A stretch of DNA of 64,000 bases from CAVQHY01 sp963712465 (lineage in GTDB: Bacteria; Actinomycetota; Thermoleophilia; Gaiellales; Gaiellaceae): positions 1 through 64,000 of the forward strand of contig CAVQHY010000003.1 in the NCBI GenBank assembly GCA_963712465.1. The letters run 5' to 3'. Below the pieces are notes generated by a model. The model was given only the letters and a program-made list of their open reading frames with translations. It searched no databases and was not told the DNA's origin. Shown here one piece after another: positions 24,604-35,460 of this stretch. The translations under genes were made by a program, and so were the position numbers. Position 1 is the stretch's first letter; the number at the start of each line of letters is the position of its first letter.

Positions 24604-26085
24604 CTACTTCGGGAAGGGCAGGGAGTTGACCGCGTCGCCGACGATGTCGAGCAGCTGGTTCGCTGCGAAGAAGCTTCCGATTGCAACCGCGAGGCAGGCG
24701 ACGATCGTCAGCGTCAGCAGTGAGTCGCGCGGAGGCGAGCCCCCGGCAGGCGCGATCGCGGCCCGCCCGGCGGCCATGTAGAGCGCGCGGACGATCCCGC
24801 CGTAGTAGTAGATCGAGACCGCGGTGAAGACCGCGCCGACAATCGCGAGCCAGCTCCAGCCCACGTCGATGACGGCCGCGAACACGTAGAACTTTCCGAG
24901 GAAGATCCCCAGCGGCGGCAGGCCGATGAAGCCGAACGCGAAGAGCGCGAGCGCGGCGCCGTGGAACGGCCGTTCCCAGCCGAAGCCGGCCAGGTTCGCG
25001 AACGTCACCGGCCTGCCGAGCTCCCGCTCGCGCGCGGCGACGACCGCGAACGCGCCGATCGAGACCGCGGCGTAGGGGATCAGGTAGTAGAGCAGCGCCT
25101 GGCCGCCGAGCTGATTGCCCGCGGCGATCGGCATCAGTAGGAAGCCCGCGTTGGAGACGCTCGAGTAGGCGAGCACGCGCTTGAGGTCCGTCTGGACGAT
25201 GGCCGCGATGTTCCCCCATGCGAGCGAGATGCAGACGAGCACGGCGAGCGCGATCGTCCAGAGCTCGACCTCGCTCGGGAAGGCGACGGTCAGCAGTCGC
25301 AGCGTGGCGACCAGCGCCGCGACCTTGGTGGCGGCTGACATGAAGGCGGTGACCGGGGTGGGCGCTCCCTGGTAGACGTCGGGCGTCCACAGGTGGAACG
25401 GCGCGGCCGACACCTTGAAGCCGAGGCCGACGAGGATCATCGCGAGCCCCGCGACGTAGAAGACGCGCACTCCCTCGGGTGCTCCGGCCGCGATTCCGGG
25501 GAAGGAGAGAGAGCCGGAGCCGCCGTAGACGAACGCGCTTCCCATCAGGAGGATCGCGGAGCCGAAGCTGCCGACGACGAGGTACTTGAGGCCGGCCTCG
25601 AGCGACTCGCGGCGCTCGGCCGTGATCGCACAGAGGATGTAGAGCGAGATCGAGAAGAGCTCGAGCCCGAGGAAGAGCGAGATCAGGTTGATCGATGCGG
25701 CCATGAACCCCATGCCGGCGACCGCTGTGGACAGCAGCGCGTAGTACTCCCCGGCGCGGCTCGCGTCGAGTCGCTCGCGGTAGGAGACGCCGACGGCGAG
25801 GATCCCCGAGGCCGAGACGAGGATGAGAGCGAACTCCGAGAGCCGGTCTCGAATGATCGCGTCGGCGACGAGCCCGCTCGGCACCGCGTCGTCCACGAAG
25901 AGCGCGATCGAGATGCCCAGCGCAGCCGCCATCGCGAGCGCTGCCGACAGCGCCGCGACCGGCCGCTTCGCGCCCTCCGGCGTAAACAGAGGCACGAGCA
26001 GCGCGACCGCGGCCCCGGCGAACAGGGCGAGATAGGGGGCGAGGCCCTCCCAGTCGATCGTCGGCGTGTCGAGTGCGAACGGGAT
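24604..26085 (-). CDS. nuoN: NADH:quinone oxidoreductase subunit N
   Basis: Antiporter-like membrane subunit of complex I. From 26085 it has 493 residues, the family size. Landmarks: GLELFSISLYILCAI, LKYLVVGSFGSAILL (with the key Lys), FKVSAAPFHLWTPDVYQGAP and TDLKRVLAYSSVSNAGFLL. The first ATG/GTG/TTG in frame is GTG 25995, but residues upstream of it (PFALDTPTIDWEGLAPYLAL) are clearly the first membrane helix of NuoN. The best start is ATC 26085, 4 bases after the nuoM stop, with GGGGAG 7 bases upstream. AUC starts are rare, so an error in one base is also possible. The stop directly abuts the next gene. Confidence 0.85.
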   Translation of the reverse strand: MPFALDTPTIDWEGLAPYLALFAGAAVALLVPLFTPEGAKRPVAALSAALAMAAALGISIALFVDDAVPSGLVADAIIRDRLSEFALILVSASGILAVGVSYRERLDASRAGEYYALLSTAVAGMGFMAASINLISLFLGLELFSISLYILCAITAERRESLEAGLKYLVVGSFGSAILLMGSAFVYGGSGSLSFPGIAAGAPEGVRVFYVAGLAMILVGLGFKVSAAPFHLWTPDVYQGAPTPVTAFMSAATKVAALVATLRLLTVAFPSEVELWTIALAVLVCISLAWGNIAAIVQTDLKRVLAYSSVSNAGFLLMPIAAGNQLGGQALLYYLIPYAAVSIGAFAVVAARERELGRPVTFANLAGFGWERPFHGAALALFAFGFIGLPPLGIFLGKFYVFAAVIDVGWSWLAIVGAVFTAVSIYYYGGIVRALYMAAGRAAIAPAGGSPPRDSLLTLTIVACLAVAIGSFFAANQLLDIVGDAVNSLPFPK

Positions 26086-26089
26086 CGGG

Positions 26090-27532
26090 CTACTCCCCGA
26101 ACTGCGAGGCGACGGCGTCGGCCGGAGAGCCGCCGAACGAGTGGTCGGTGATCCCCGCGGGCCAGAACGAGAGGACGAGGAGGACGGCCACCAGCGGCAG
26201 CACGACGCCGACCTCGGCGGCGCGCAGGTCCCGTGCCTCTTCGTCGACCGCCGGGCCGGGGTCGCGATGCAGCACGGCCGAGATCACGCGGAGCATGTAC
26301 ATCGCGGCAAGCACGATCGCGATCGCGCCGACGACGGCCCAGCCCCAGCCGCGCGTGAAGATCCCGTTCAGCACCAGGAACTCGCCCGCGAAGGCGGTCG
26401 AGCCCGGCACCGCGAGCGCGATCACCCCGGTGGTGATCAGGAACGTCGCCAGCAGCGGCCGACCGCGGGCCATGCCGCCGAGGCGGTCGAGGCGTCCGGT
26501 GCCCGCCCGCTGCTCGACCGCGCCCGCGAGCAGGAACAGTGCGGCCGAGATCAGACCGTGGTTGACCATCTGGAGCAGGCCGCCGTTCAGTCCGGAGTCG
26601 TTGACGGCGAAGAGCCCGATCACGATCAGCGACATCTGCGCGAGGCTCGAGTAGGCGATCACGCCGCGCACGTCGGGTGCGCGAAACGCAAGCAGCGAGC
26701 CGTAGACGAGGCCGATCGCCGCCAGCGTCAGGACGACGTTCCGCCAGTCGGCGACCGGCCCGGGGAAGTGCGGGATGACGATGCGCAGAAAGCCGTACGC
26801 GGCCGTCTTCGAGATCACCCCGGACAGGAGCGCGGAGATCTCGGGGGAGGCCTGGCGGTAGGCGTCGGGAAGCCAGCCGTGGAACGGGAAGATCGGCGCC
26901 TTGATCGCGAACGCGAACGTGAAGCCGAGAAAGATCCACGTGCTCGAGCTCGTCCCCATCGCGTTCAGGTCGAACGTGCCCTGGTCGAGGCCGAACGCGA
27001 TCACCGCGACGAGCATCAGCAGCGACCCCGTCAGCGTGTAGATGACGAACTTGAGCGTCGCCGCGACACGGTCAGGGCCGCCCCAGACGCCGACAAGGAC
27101 GTAGAGCGGGATCATCATCGCCTCGAAGAAGACGTAGAAGAGGAGCAGATCCTGCGCGGTGAACACCCCGACCGTCGCCGCCTCCAGGAAGAGGACGAGC
27201 CCGAAGTAGCTCCGCGGGCGAGTGCGGCCTGCCCAGAGCGCGTAGCCCACCGAGGCGACGGTCACGACCACCGTCAGGCCGACGAGCCACAACGACCAGT
27301 CGTAGAGCCCGACCGAGTACGAGACGTCGAACTCGGCGAACCAGGTGACCGACTGGGCGTCCTGGAGGCCCGCGAAGCCGAAGTCGAACCCGGCCAGGAC
27401 GCCGATCCAGAGACCGAGCTCGGCCAGAGCCGCCGCCAGCGCGAAGATGCCTGCGGCTCGGCCGCGCCAGGGAAGGAGCCAGAGCGCGAGGGCGGCGGCG
27501 AACGGGAAGGCGATCAGCGTGGTGGTCAGCAC
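26090..27532 (-). CDS. nuoM: NADH:quinone oxidoreductase subunit M
   Basis: 480-residue proton-translocating antiporter-like subunit of complex I. GTG 27532 lies 5 bases after the nuoL stop. About 14 membrane helices; landmarks: LLLFYVFFEAMMIPLYVLVG with the essential Glu, LKFVIYTLTGSLLML with Lys, AFAIKAPIFPFHGWLPDAY with Lys and the broken-helix Pro, and APDVRGVIAYSSLAQMSLI. The C-terminal end FGGSPADAVASQFGE is ordinary. All key ionisable residues of the proton path are present. Confidence 0.95.
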   Translation of the reverse strand: MLTTTLIAFPFAAALALWLLPWRGRAAGIFALAAALAELGLWIGVLAGFDFGFAGLQDAQSVTWFAEFDVSYSVGLYDWSLWLVGLTVVVTVASVGYALWAGRTRPRSYFGLVLFLEAATVGVFTAQDLLLFYVFFEAMMIPLYVLVGVWGGPDRVAATLKFVIYTLTGSLLMLVAVIAFGLDQGTFDLNAMGTSSSTWIFLGFTFAFAIKAPIFPFHGWLPDAYRQASPEISALLSGVISKTAAYGFLRIVIPHFPGPVADWRNVVLTLAAIGLVYGSLLAFRAPDVRGVIAYSSLAQMSLIVIGLFAVNDSGLNGGLLQMVNHGLISAALFLLAGAVEQRAGTGRLDRLGGMARGRPLLATFLITTGVIALAVPGSTAFAGEFLVLNGIFTRGWGWAVVGAIAIVLAAMYMLRVISAVLHRDPGPAVDEEARDLRAAEVGVVLPLVAVLLVLSFWPAGITDHSFGGSPADAVASQFGE

Positions 27533-27537
27533 GGCCG

Positions 27538-29442
27538 TTAGTGGACGGAGATGAAGACGAGGGCGAGAACGGCGAGACCGGCCGCGAGCAGGAGCGCGTA
27601 CTCGCGGACGAGCCCGCTCGCGAGGCGGGAGAGCCCGCCGGCGAGACTGCGGACGGCGAGGGCGATCCCGGCGATCGAGCCGCCGACGAGCGGTCGCTCG
27701 ACGCCGCGGTCGAGGGCGACGGCGAACCGGCTCGCGGGCTCGTAGAACGCGACGTCGTAGGCCTCGTCGAAGTAGAGCTTCCGCTCGAGCGTCCTCTCGA
27801 GGTGGGGCGCACGGCGGCGCAGGGCGACCGGGAGGTCGACCCCGCCGCGGTAGATGCGGTGGGCGAGCGCGATGCCGGCGGCGGCGAGGGCGAGCGCCGC
27901 GACGGTGGAGAGGACGAGGAGGCCGCCGGTCGCCTCCGGAATCGACGGCGCGACCGGCTCGAGCCAGTCGGTGACGAGCTCCCAGCCGCCGGGAATCTGG
28001 AGCCATCCGGCGAACGTCGCCAGGACGGCGAGGATCGCGACCGGCCACATCATCGTGAGCGGCCCCTCGAAGCGTTCCTTGTGGAGATGCGCCCGCACGT
28101 GGTCCGACGGCTCGCCGAAGAACACGATGAACAGGAGTCGGAACGTGTAGAGGCCGGTCAGGAAGGCGCCGAGCGCGCCGAGGGCCCACATCGCCCAGCC
28201 GAGCGAGCCCGCGTCGATCACGCTCGCGAGAATCGAGTCCTTCGAGAAGAACCCCGAGAACGGCGGGATCGCAGCGAGCGCGAGCGCGCCGACGAAGAAG
28301 TAGCGATACGTCCACGGGAGCTCCCGCCCGATCCCGCCCATCTTGCGGATGTCCTGCTCGTCGGTGAGCGCGTGAATGACGATGCCGGCGCCGAGGAAGA
28401 GCAGCGCCTTGAAGAAGGCGTGCGTCATCAGATGGAACATGCCGGGGCCGTACGCGGCGAGGCCGACGGCGACGAACATGTAGCCGATCTGGCTCATCGT
28501 CGAGTAGGCGATCACGCGCTTGATGTCGGTCTGGACGAGCGCGATCAGGCCGGCCAGGACGATCGTCACCCCGCCGAGCACGGCGGCCGTGTGCTGGACG
28601 ATCGGCGCCAGCTCGAAGAACACGTTCGTGCGGGCGATCAGGTAGACGCCCGCCGTCACCATCGTCGCGGCGTGGATCAGGGCCGAGACCGGAGTCGGGC
28701 CCTCCATGGCATCGGGCAGCCACGTGTGCAAGGGCACCTGAGCGGACTTCGCGGCCGCGCCGCCCAGCAGGCCGAGCGCGATCAGCACGGCAACGGTGCT
28801 GCCCTGGCCGATCTCGCGCGGCGCCTGCGAGAAGACGGTGGCGAAGTCGAGCGTACCCACCTGCTGGACGATCAGAAACAGGGCCAGCACGAACGTCGCG
28901 TCGCCGAACGCGTTGACGATGAACGCCTTCTTCCCGGCCGCGACCGCGCTCGCCCGCCGGTGCCAGAAGTTGATCAGCAGGTACGACGCGAGCCCGACCA
29001 TCCCCCAGCCCGCGAGCAGGAGCAGCAGGTTGCCCGCCATGACGAGCAGGAGCATCGAGAAGACGAACAGCGCCTTGTACGCGTGGTAGCGCCGCTCCTC
29101 GTCGTCGCCCTTCATGTAGCCGATCGCGTAGGCGAGGATCAGGAAGCCGACGCCGGAGACGACGAGCATCATGAAGACGGAGAGGGGGTCGAGCCAGATC
29201 TCCAGGCCGATCCTCAGGTTTCCGGCCGACAGCCAGGTCCACAGGGTCGAGGACACCTCGCGTGCCTCCGGCTCGCGGTCGAGCAGCCCGACGAAGACGG
29301 CGACGGAGCACGCGAACGACACGAGCACCGAGGCCGACGCGACGATCCCGGCGCCGCGCCGCGAGATCCTGTTGCCGAGCAGCGCCAGCACGACGACCGC
29401 CACGGCCGGGGAGAAGAGCGCGATCCAGCCCGCCTCGGTCAC
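27538..29442 (-). CDS. nuoL: NADH:quinone oxidoreductase subunit L
   Basis: 634 residues, the largest antiporter-like subunit, with the long C-terminal lateral helix expected after residue 500. Landmarks: MLLLVMAGNLLLLLAGWGMVGL with the Glu-equivalent region, KKAFIVNAFGDATFVLA, AAAKSAQVPLHTWLPDAMEG and DIKRVIAYSTMSQIGYM. GTG 29442 starts after a 39-base spacer that holds a G-rich element (see repeat entry). It pumps protons in the membrane arm of complex I. Confidence 0.95.
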   Translation of the reverse strand: MTEAGWIALFSPAVAVVVLALLGNRISRRGAGIVASASVLVSFACSVAVFVGLLDREPEAREVSSTLWTWLSAGNLRIGLEIWLDPLSVFMMLVVSGVGFLILAYAIGYMKGDDEERRYHAYKALFVFSMLLLVMAGNLLLLLAGWGMVGLASYLLINFWHRRASAVAAGKKAFIVNAFGDATFVLALFLIVQQVGTLDFATVFSQAPREIGQGSTVAVLIALGLLGGAAAKSAQVPLHTWLPDAMEGPTPVSALIHAATMVTAGVYLIARTNVFFELAPIVQHTAAVLGGVTIVLAGLIALVQTDIKRVIAYSTMSQIGYMFVAVGLAAYGPGMFHLMTHAFFKALLFLGAGIVIHALTDEQDIRKMGGIGRELPWTYRYFFVGALALAAIPPFSGFFSKDSILASVIDAGSLGWAMWALGALGAFLTGLYTFRLLFIVFFGEPSDHVRAHLHKERFEGPLTMMWPVAILAVLATFAGWLQIPGGWELVTDWLEPVAPSIPEATGGLLVLSTVAALALAAAGIALAHRIYRGGVDLPVALRRRAPHLERTLERKLYFDEAYDVAFYEPASRFAVALDRGVERPLVGGSIAGIALAVRSLAGGLSRLASGLVREYALLLAAGLAVLALVFISVH

Positions 29443-29472
29443 GGGGGTCAGGGGGCGGGGTGGTGGGGGGTC
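29443..29472. repeat. G-rich repeat, copy 1 (nuoK/nuoL spacer)
   Basis: Plus-strand text GGGGGCGGGGTGGTGGGGGG at 29451-29470. It has enough G runs to form a G-quadruplex on the plus strand (template side of nuoL). The same GGTGGTGGGG core recurs at 37263-37281, 38469-38492 and 53021-53034. Confidence 0.6.
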
Positions 29473-29481
29473 ATTGTCACG

Positions 29482-29790
29482 TCATCCCCGAAGCAGGGTC
29501 AGCTTGTCGACGTCGAGCTCGATCCGCCGGCGCGACATCGCGACGATCAGGCCGAGGCCGATGACCGCCTCCGACGCAGCGACGACCATGACGGCGAGCG
29601 CGAAGATCTGGCCGCCGCCGTCTCCGAGGTAGCGCGAGAACGCGATCAGCGACAGGTTCCCGGCGTTGAGCATGAGCTCGAGCGCGAGCAGGATGATCAG
29701 CGGGCTGCGGCGGATCAGCACGCCGAAGGCACCGATCGAGAAGAGCGCGATCGAGAGGACGAGATAGGCGGCGATGCCGGGGCCGAGCAC
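29482..29790 (-). CDS. nuoK: NADH:quinone oxidoreductase subunit K
   Basis: 102 residues, three membrane helices, matching the family. GTG 29790 shares its G with the TAG stop of nuoJ. Landmarks: LSIALFSIGAFGVLIRRSPLI, LLALELMLNAGNLSLIAFS (with the conserved Glu) and VVAASEAVIGLGLIVAM with the second Glu. Part of the proton path in the membrane arm. Confidence 0.94.
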   Translation of the reverse strand: MLGPGIAAYLVLSIALFSIGAFGVLIRRSPLIILLALELMLNAGNLSLIAFSRYLGDGGGQIFALAVMVVAASEAVIGLGLIVAMSRRRIELDVDKLTLLRG

Positions 29791-30419
29791 TAGACCGTGA
29801 CCCTCTCGGGCTCGGGCTCGGGCTCGGGCTCCAGGGCGGGCTCGACCGCGGGCGGGTAGGTCTGCTCGATCCGCTCGGGCCGACGCAGCTCGCTGCCGAG
29901 GATCACGCCTCCGACGGCCGCGACGAGGAGGATGACCGACGTGACCTCGAACGCGAGCAGGTAGTCGGAGAGGAAGAGGTTCCCGATCGCCGCCGGCGAG
30001 CCGAACGCGCTCGTGATCTCCGCCTGGCCCGAGAGCTCGCCGCCGGCGACCGAGGCGATCGCGGCGATTACCTCGCCGGCGATCACGAGGCACGCGACCA
30101 CCGCGCCGAAGCGCTGGATCCGCGGCTCGCCGGCGAACGGCGTGTCGGCCCGTCCGCCGAGATACGCGATCACGAACAGGAACATGACGACGACGGCGCC
30201 CGCGTAGACGAGCACCTGGGCAGCCGCGACGAAGTCCGCGTTGAGGAGGAGGTACAGCACCGCCAGCGAGGCGAGGTTCCCGATCAGGGCGAGCGCGGAG
30301 TAGAACGGGTTCGAGAAGAGGACGACCGCCGCGCCCGAGGCCAGGAGGGCCGCCGCGGCCCCGACCCAGACGACCCAGACGATGACGTCGCCGGCCGTGG
30401 AGGCGAGGAGCACGTTCAT
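29790..30419 (-). CDS. nuoJ: NADH:quinone oxidoreductase subunit J
   Basis: 209 residues, five membrane helices. ATG 30419 follows the nuoI stop by 2 bases. The conserved stretch AAQVLVYAGAVVVMFLFVI is the third helix with the pi-bulge seen in this subunit. The C-terminus ends in a cytoplasmic Pro-Glu tail (PEPEPEPER), a simple repeat also visible in the DNA at 29805-29835. Confidence 0.93.
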   Translation of the reverse strand: MNVLLASTAGDVIVWVVWVGAAAALLASGAAVVLFSNPFYSALALIGNLASLAVLYLLLNADFVAAAQVLVYAGAVVVMFLFVIAYLGGRADTPFAGEPRIQRFGAVVACLVIAGEVIAAIASVAGGELSGQAEITSAFGSPAAIGNLFLSDYLLAFEVTSVILLVAAVGGVILGSELRRPERIEQTYPPAVEPALEPEPEPEPERVTV

Positions 30420-30421
30420 CG

Positions 30422-30919
30422 TCAGCTCTCCACCTTCCAGACGGGATCGGGCGTGTCGTACAGCTCGCGGTCGGCGACGGGCATCGTCTTCACCGGCGGA
30501 GCCAGCAGCATGTCCTTCGTGTAGATCAGATCGTCGCGCGAGTACTCGGAGAGCTCGAACTCGTTGCCGAGTGTGATCGCGTCGAACGGGCACGCGAGCT
30601 CGCAGTAGCCGCAGAAGATGCAGCGGCTGAGGTTGATCTCGTAGATGCGGGCGTAGCGCTCGCCGGGCGAGACGCGGTTTGCAGGGTCGTTCTCCGCCGG
30701 CACGACCCGGATGCAGTCCGCCGGGCACGCCGCTGCGCAGAGCGAGCAGCCGACGCACTTCTCGAGCCCGTTCTCGTGGCGGTGCAGGCGGTGGCGCCCG
30801 CGGAAGCGGGGGTACACCGGCCGCTTGTACTCGGGGTACTGCTGGGTGATCGGCTTCTTGAAGATCTGCCGGAAGGTGACGGCGAAGCCGCCGAGCGAGG
30901 AGAAGGGCTGCGGGCTCAC
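30422..30919 (-). CDS. nuoI: NADH:quinone oxidoreductase subunit I
   Basis: 165-residue ferredoxin-like subunit with two 4Fe-4S sites: CVGCSLCAAACP and CIFCGYCELACP, clusters N6a and N6b of complex I. GTG 30919 lies 1 base after the nuoH stop. The N-terminal segment FRQIFKKPITQQYPE is an amphipathic helix that rests on the membrane. A C-terminal tail of about 40 residues follows the second site. Confidence 0.95.
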   Translation of the reverse strand: MSPQPFSSLGGFAVTFRQIFKKPITQQYPEYKRPVYPRFRGRHRLHRHENGLEKCVGCSLCAAACPADCIRVVPAENDPANRVSPGERYARIYEINLSRCIFCGYCELACPFDAITLGNEFELSEYSRDDLIYTKDMLLAPPVKTMPVADRELYDTPDPVWKVES

Positions 30920-30920
30920 G

Positions 30921-31919
30921 TCACTTCACGGCGACGACGACGATGGCGGTTACGAGGGCGTTCAGCGTGGCGACGGGGAGGAGCACCTTCCAGCCGAACC
31001 ACATCAGCTGGTCGTAGCGAAGCCGGGGGAGGGCGGCGCGAAGCCACATCATCACGAAGATGAAGATCGCGAGCTTGATCATGAACCACACCGGCCCCGG
31101 GAGCCCTGGCCCGCCCCAGCCGCCGAAGAAGAGGGTCACGCCGAGCGCGGAGATCGTGATCGTGTTGATGTACTCGGCGGTCTGGAACAGCCCCCAGCGC
31201 ATGCCCCCGTACTCGGTCAGCACGCCGACGATCTCGGTGTCGGCCTCTGGGAGGTCGAACGGCGGCCGGTTCACCTCGGCGATCGCCGCGAAGAGAAAGC
31301 AGAGGAAGCCGATGAACTGCGGCCCGATGAACCACACCGTGTCCTGTTGCTCGACGGCGATGTCGACGAGCGACAGGGAGCCGCCCATGATCACGACGCC
31401 TATCACCGAGAGCGCGAGCGCCACCTCGTACGACACGAGCTGCGCTGCGGTGCGCATCGAGCCGAGCAAGGAGAACTTCGAGTCGGCCGACCAGCCGCCG
31501 ACGAGGAAGCCGTAGATGCCGATCGAGCCGAGCGCGAAGATCAGGACGAGCGCGATCGACACGTCCATGATCCAGCCGGTGATCTGGTAGCCGCCCACCT
31601 CCCAGACGCCACCCCAGGGGATGACGGCGAAGGCGGCGATGGCGGTGAAGCCGGCGACGATCGGGCAGATCGCGTTCAGCGCGGTGTCGGCGCCGACCGG
31701 GAAGAAGCTCTCCTTGCGGATCAGCTTGACGAGATCGGCGATCGGCTGAAGCAGGCCGAACGGGCCGGCGCGGTTGGGGCCGTAGCGAAGCTGCATGCGC
31801 CCGAGGAGCTTGCGCTCGACGAGCGTCAGGTAGGCGAACGTGAGCAGCAGCAGATTCGCGATCACGAACGCCTTGATCACGTCGATCCACCACGGCTGGT
31901 TGTACGGGCCCGCAGGCAT
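30921..31919 (-). CDS. nuoH: NADH:quinone oxidoreductase subunit H
   Basis: 332 residues, eight membrane helices, forming part of the quinone chamber. Landmarks: LVERKLLGRMQLRYGPNRAG, LQPIADLVKLIRKE, VNRPPFDLPEADTEIVG and LPRLRYDQLMWFGWK. ATG 31919 shares its A with the TGA of nuoG. Everything expected of the family is present. Confidence 0.95.
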   Translation of the reverse strand: MPAGPYNQPWWIDVIKAFVIANLLLLTFAYLTLVERKLLGRMQLRYGPNRAGPFGLLQPIADLVKLIRKESFFPVGADTALNAICPIVAGFTAIAAFAVIPWGGVWEVGGYQITGWIMDVSIALVLIFALGSIGIYGFLVGGWSADSKFSLLGSMRTAAQLVSYEVALALSVIGVVIMGGSLSLVDIAVEQQDTVWFIGPQFIGFLCFLFAAIAEVNRPPFDLPEADTEIVGVLTEYGGMRWGLFQTAEYINTITISALGVTLFFGGWGGPGLPGPVWFMIKLAIFIFVMMWLRAALPRLRYDQLMWFGWKVLLPVATLNALVTAIVVVAVK

Positions 31920-34104
31920 CAGTGCTTCGTGACCTCCACGGCCGCCCCGAGGCCGTCGGCGTGCTCCACCGCCATGCGCACGACCCCCTGACGGAGCCTG
32001 CGGTTGACCCGGGCGCGCAGTTCGCGCGAGGTGCCGTTCGTGGCCACTGTGACCGGGTCGCCGCTCGCGATCCCACGGCTCTCGGCGTCGGCGTAGGCAA
32101 GCTCGACTTCCGGTTCCGGTCGCAGAAACTGAAGTTGCGGCATGCGCTCGACGGCGGCCCCGGAGAACGCGCCGCGGAAGGCGGCGACCTGGAGGCCCTG
32201 AGCGGGAACGTCGACCGCCGGCGCATCCGGGGCCTCGACCTCCACGCGGGTCGCACGCGCGGGAAGCGGCGCGATCTCGTCGATCGTGACGCTCGGCCAG
32301 GGAAGGATCTCGACGTCGAAGCGCTCGCCGAGCGCGGCGAGCCAGACGAGCTCGTCCTCCCACGGGGCCTGCACGGCGCGGCGCAGCCGCTGCGGCCGGC
32401 CCTCGAGGTTGACGATCGTCCCGTCGCGCTCGAAGGCGCTCGTGCCGGGGACGAGCACGTGCGACCACCCCGCGACCTCGCTCATGAACATCGCGCTCGT
32501 GAGCACGAAGCGCGCACGTCCCGCCAGCTCGACCAGCCGCGGGTTGTAGGCGGCCTCGTCGCCGGAGACGATCAGCGCCCCAAGCTCGCCCTCGGGAACC
32601 GGAGCGAGCGGGCGATCGGACGCGGCGTGCCATGCCCGCGCGACGCCCATGCCGTTCGGCGTTCGAGGCAGGTGGTAAGCGCCCGACCCGTCGCCCAGGT
32701 CGAGCGCGTCCGCGAGCGCCGCGAGATGCGCGCTGCCGGCCTCGTCGTCTCCCGACCAGACGAGAGCGACCCGCTCGACATCGCGAATCGCGCGGGCGAC
32801 CGTCTCGAGCTCGTCGGGTGCCCGGTCGAGGTCGTGGAGGGCGGCGCAGACTCTCGCCGCCGATCCCGGAGGCACCTGGACGGAGCCCGCGGGGTTGATC
32901 GTGATCACCTCGGCGCCCGCCCTGCGCGCAGCCCGCAGCCAGAGATCGACGAGCGGGGCCCGCTCGACCACCGGCTCGTCGCCGACGACGACGCAGACCT
33001 CGGCTGAGCGGATCGCCGAGAGCGGCGCCGCGTAGGCTTCCAGAGCGGGATGGGGGTCGTCGGGCAGGATCGCGGCGTCCGAGCCGAGCCCTTGACGGAC
33101 GAGCCGCGAGAGCGCGTCTGCGATCTCGACGGTCTCCGATCCCGAGAAGGCGACGACGACCGATCCGGCGGCTGCGCGGAGCCCCGCCTCGGCCGCGCCG
33201 ACCACCTCGTCGATCCCGGCCGGCTCCAGTCCGCGGAGCGCCTGTCGCACGAGCGGCTTGGTGAGTCGGTCGTCCGCCCGCAGATGGCCGAAGGCATAGC
33301 GCCCCTTGTCGCAGAGCCAGCCCTCGTTGACCTCCGGGTGGTTGCGCGAGAGCACGCGGGCGACCGCCCCCTCGCGCGTGGTGACCGCGGTCGCACAGCC
33401 GACCGGGCACAACCCACAGGTCGTCGGCACGTCCTGGACCTCCCACGGCCGGCCCTTGAACCGGTAGGGGACCGAGGTGAGCGCGCCGACGGGGCAGAGC
33501 TCCGTGACGTTGCCGGAGAAGTGCGCGCGGTAAGGCTCGTCCTCGAAGGTCGCGATGTACGAGTTGGCCCCGCGATTGACCGTGACGAGCTGGCCGTCCT
33601 CGGAGACGCTCTCCGAGAAGCGCGTGCACCGGTAGCAGAGGATGCAACGCTCGCGGTCGAGGGCGACGAGCGGCGAGATCGGGATGGGCTTGTCCAGCGT
33701 GCGCTTCGAGAACTGCATCCGGGTCGCCGGTGGCCCGTACCGGAACGTGTGATCCTGCAGCGGGCACTCGCCGCCCTTGTCGCAGTCCGGGCAGTCGAGC
33801 GGGTGGTTGAGGAGGATGAACTCGAGCACCGCGTTCTGGCCGCCCGCCGCCTTCTCGCTCGTCAGCGCCGAGCGGACGATCATCCCGTCCTGGGCCGTCA
33901 GCGTGCACGCCGCCTGGAGCTTCGGCATGCCCTCGACCTCGCACAGGCACATGCGGCAGGCGCCGACCGCCTCGCCGAGGCGAGGCTCGTAGCAGAACAC
34001 GGGGATCTCGATTCCGACCGCGAGCGCGGTCTCGACGATTCCCGTGCCCTTCGGCACCTGGATCTCGCGCCCGTCGATGGTGACCGTGGCGAGCTCGGCG
34101 GTGG

Positions 34105-34108
<4 letters not shown>
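31919..34108 (-). CDS. nuoG: NADH:quinone oxidoreductase subunit G
   Basis: 729 residues. The N-terminus has the 2Fe-2S ligands (VFCYEPRLGEAVGACRMCLC), then the His-Cys 4Fe-4S site HPLDCPDCDKGGECPLQDH, a CILCYRC site, and a molybdopterin-oxidoreductase-type domain beginning with CGLCPVGC, which suggests the extra N7 cluster. The rest is a degenerate molybdopterin domain without cofactor. ATG 34108 overlaps the nuoF stop (ATGA). Located in the peripheral arm, it conducts electrons toward the quinone site. Confidence 0.94.

Positions 34109-35449
<1,341 letters not shown>

Positions 35450-35460
<11 letters not shown>

Noticed and set aside
27541..29793. A long open frame on the plus strand across nuoL, rich in Glu, Arg and Asp
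   Set aside because: It is the antisense of nuoL and nuoK in GC-rich DNA with biased third positions. The protein text is low-complexity and matches nothing, while the minus strand encodes clear complex I subunits.
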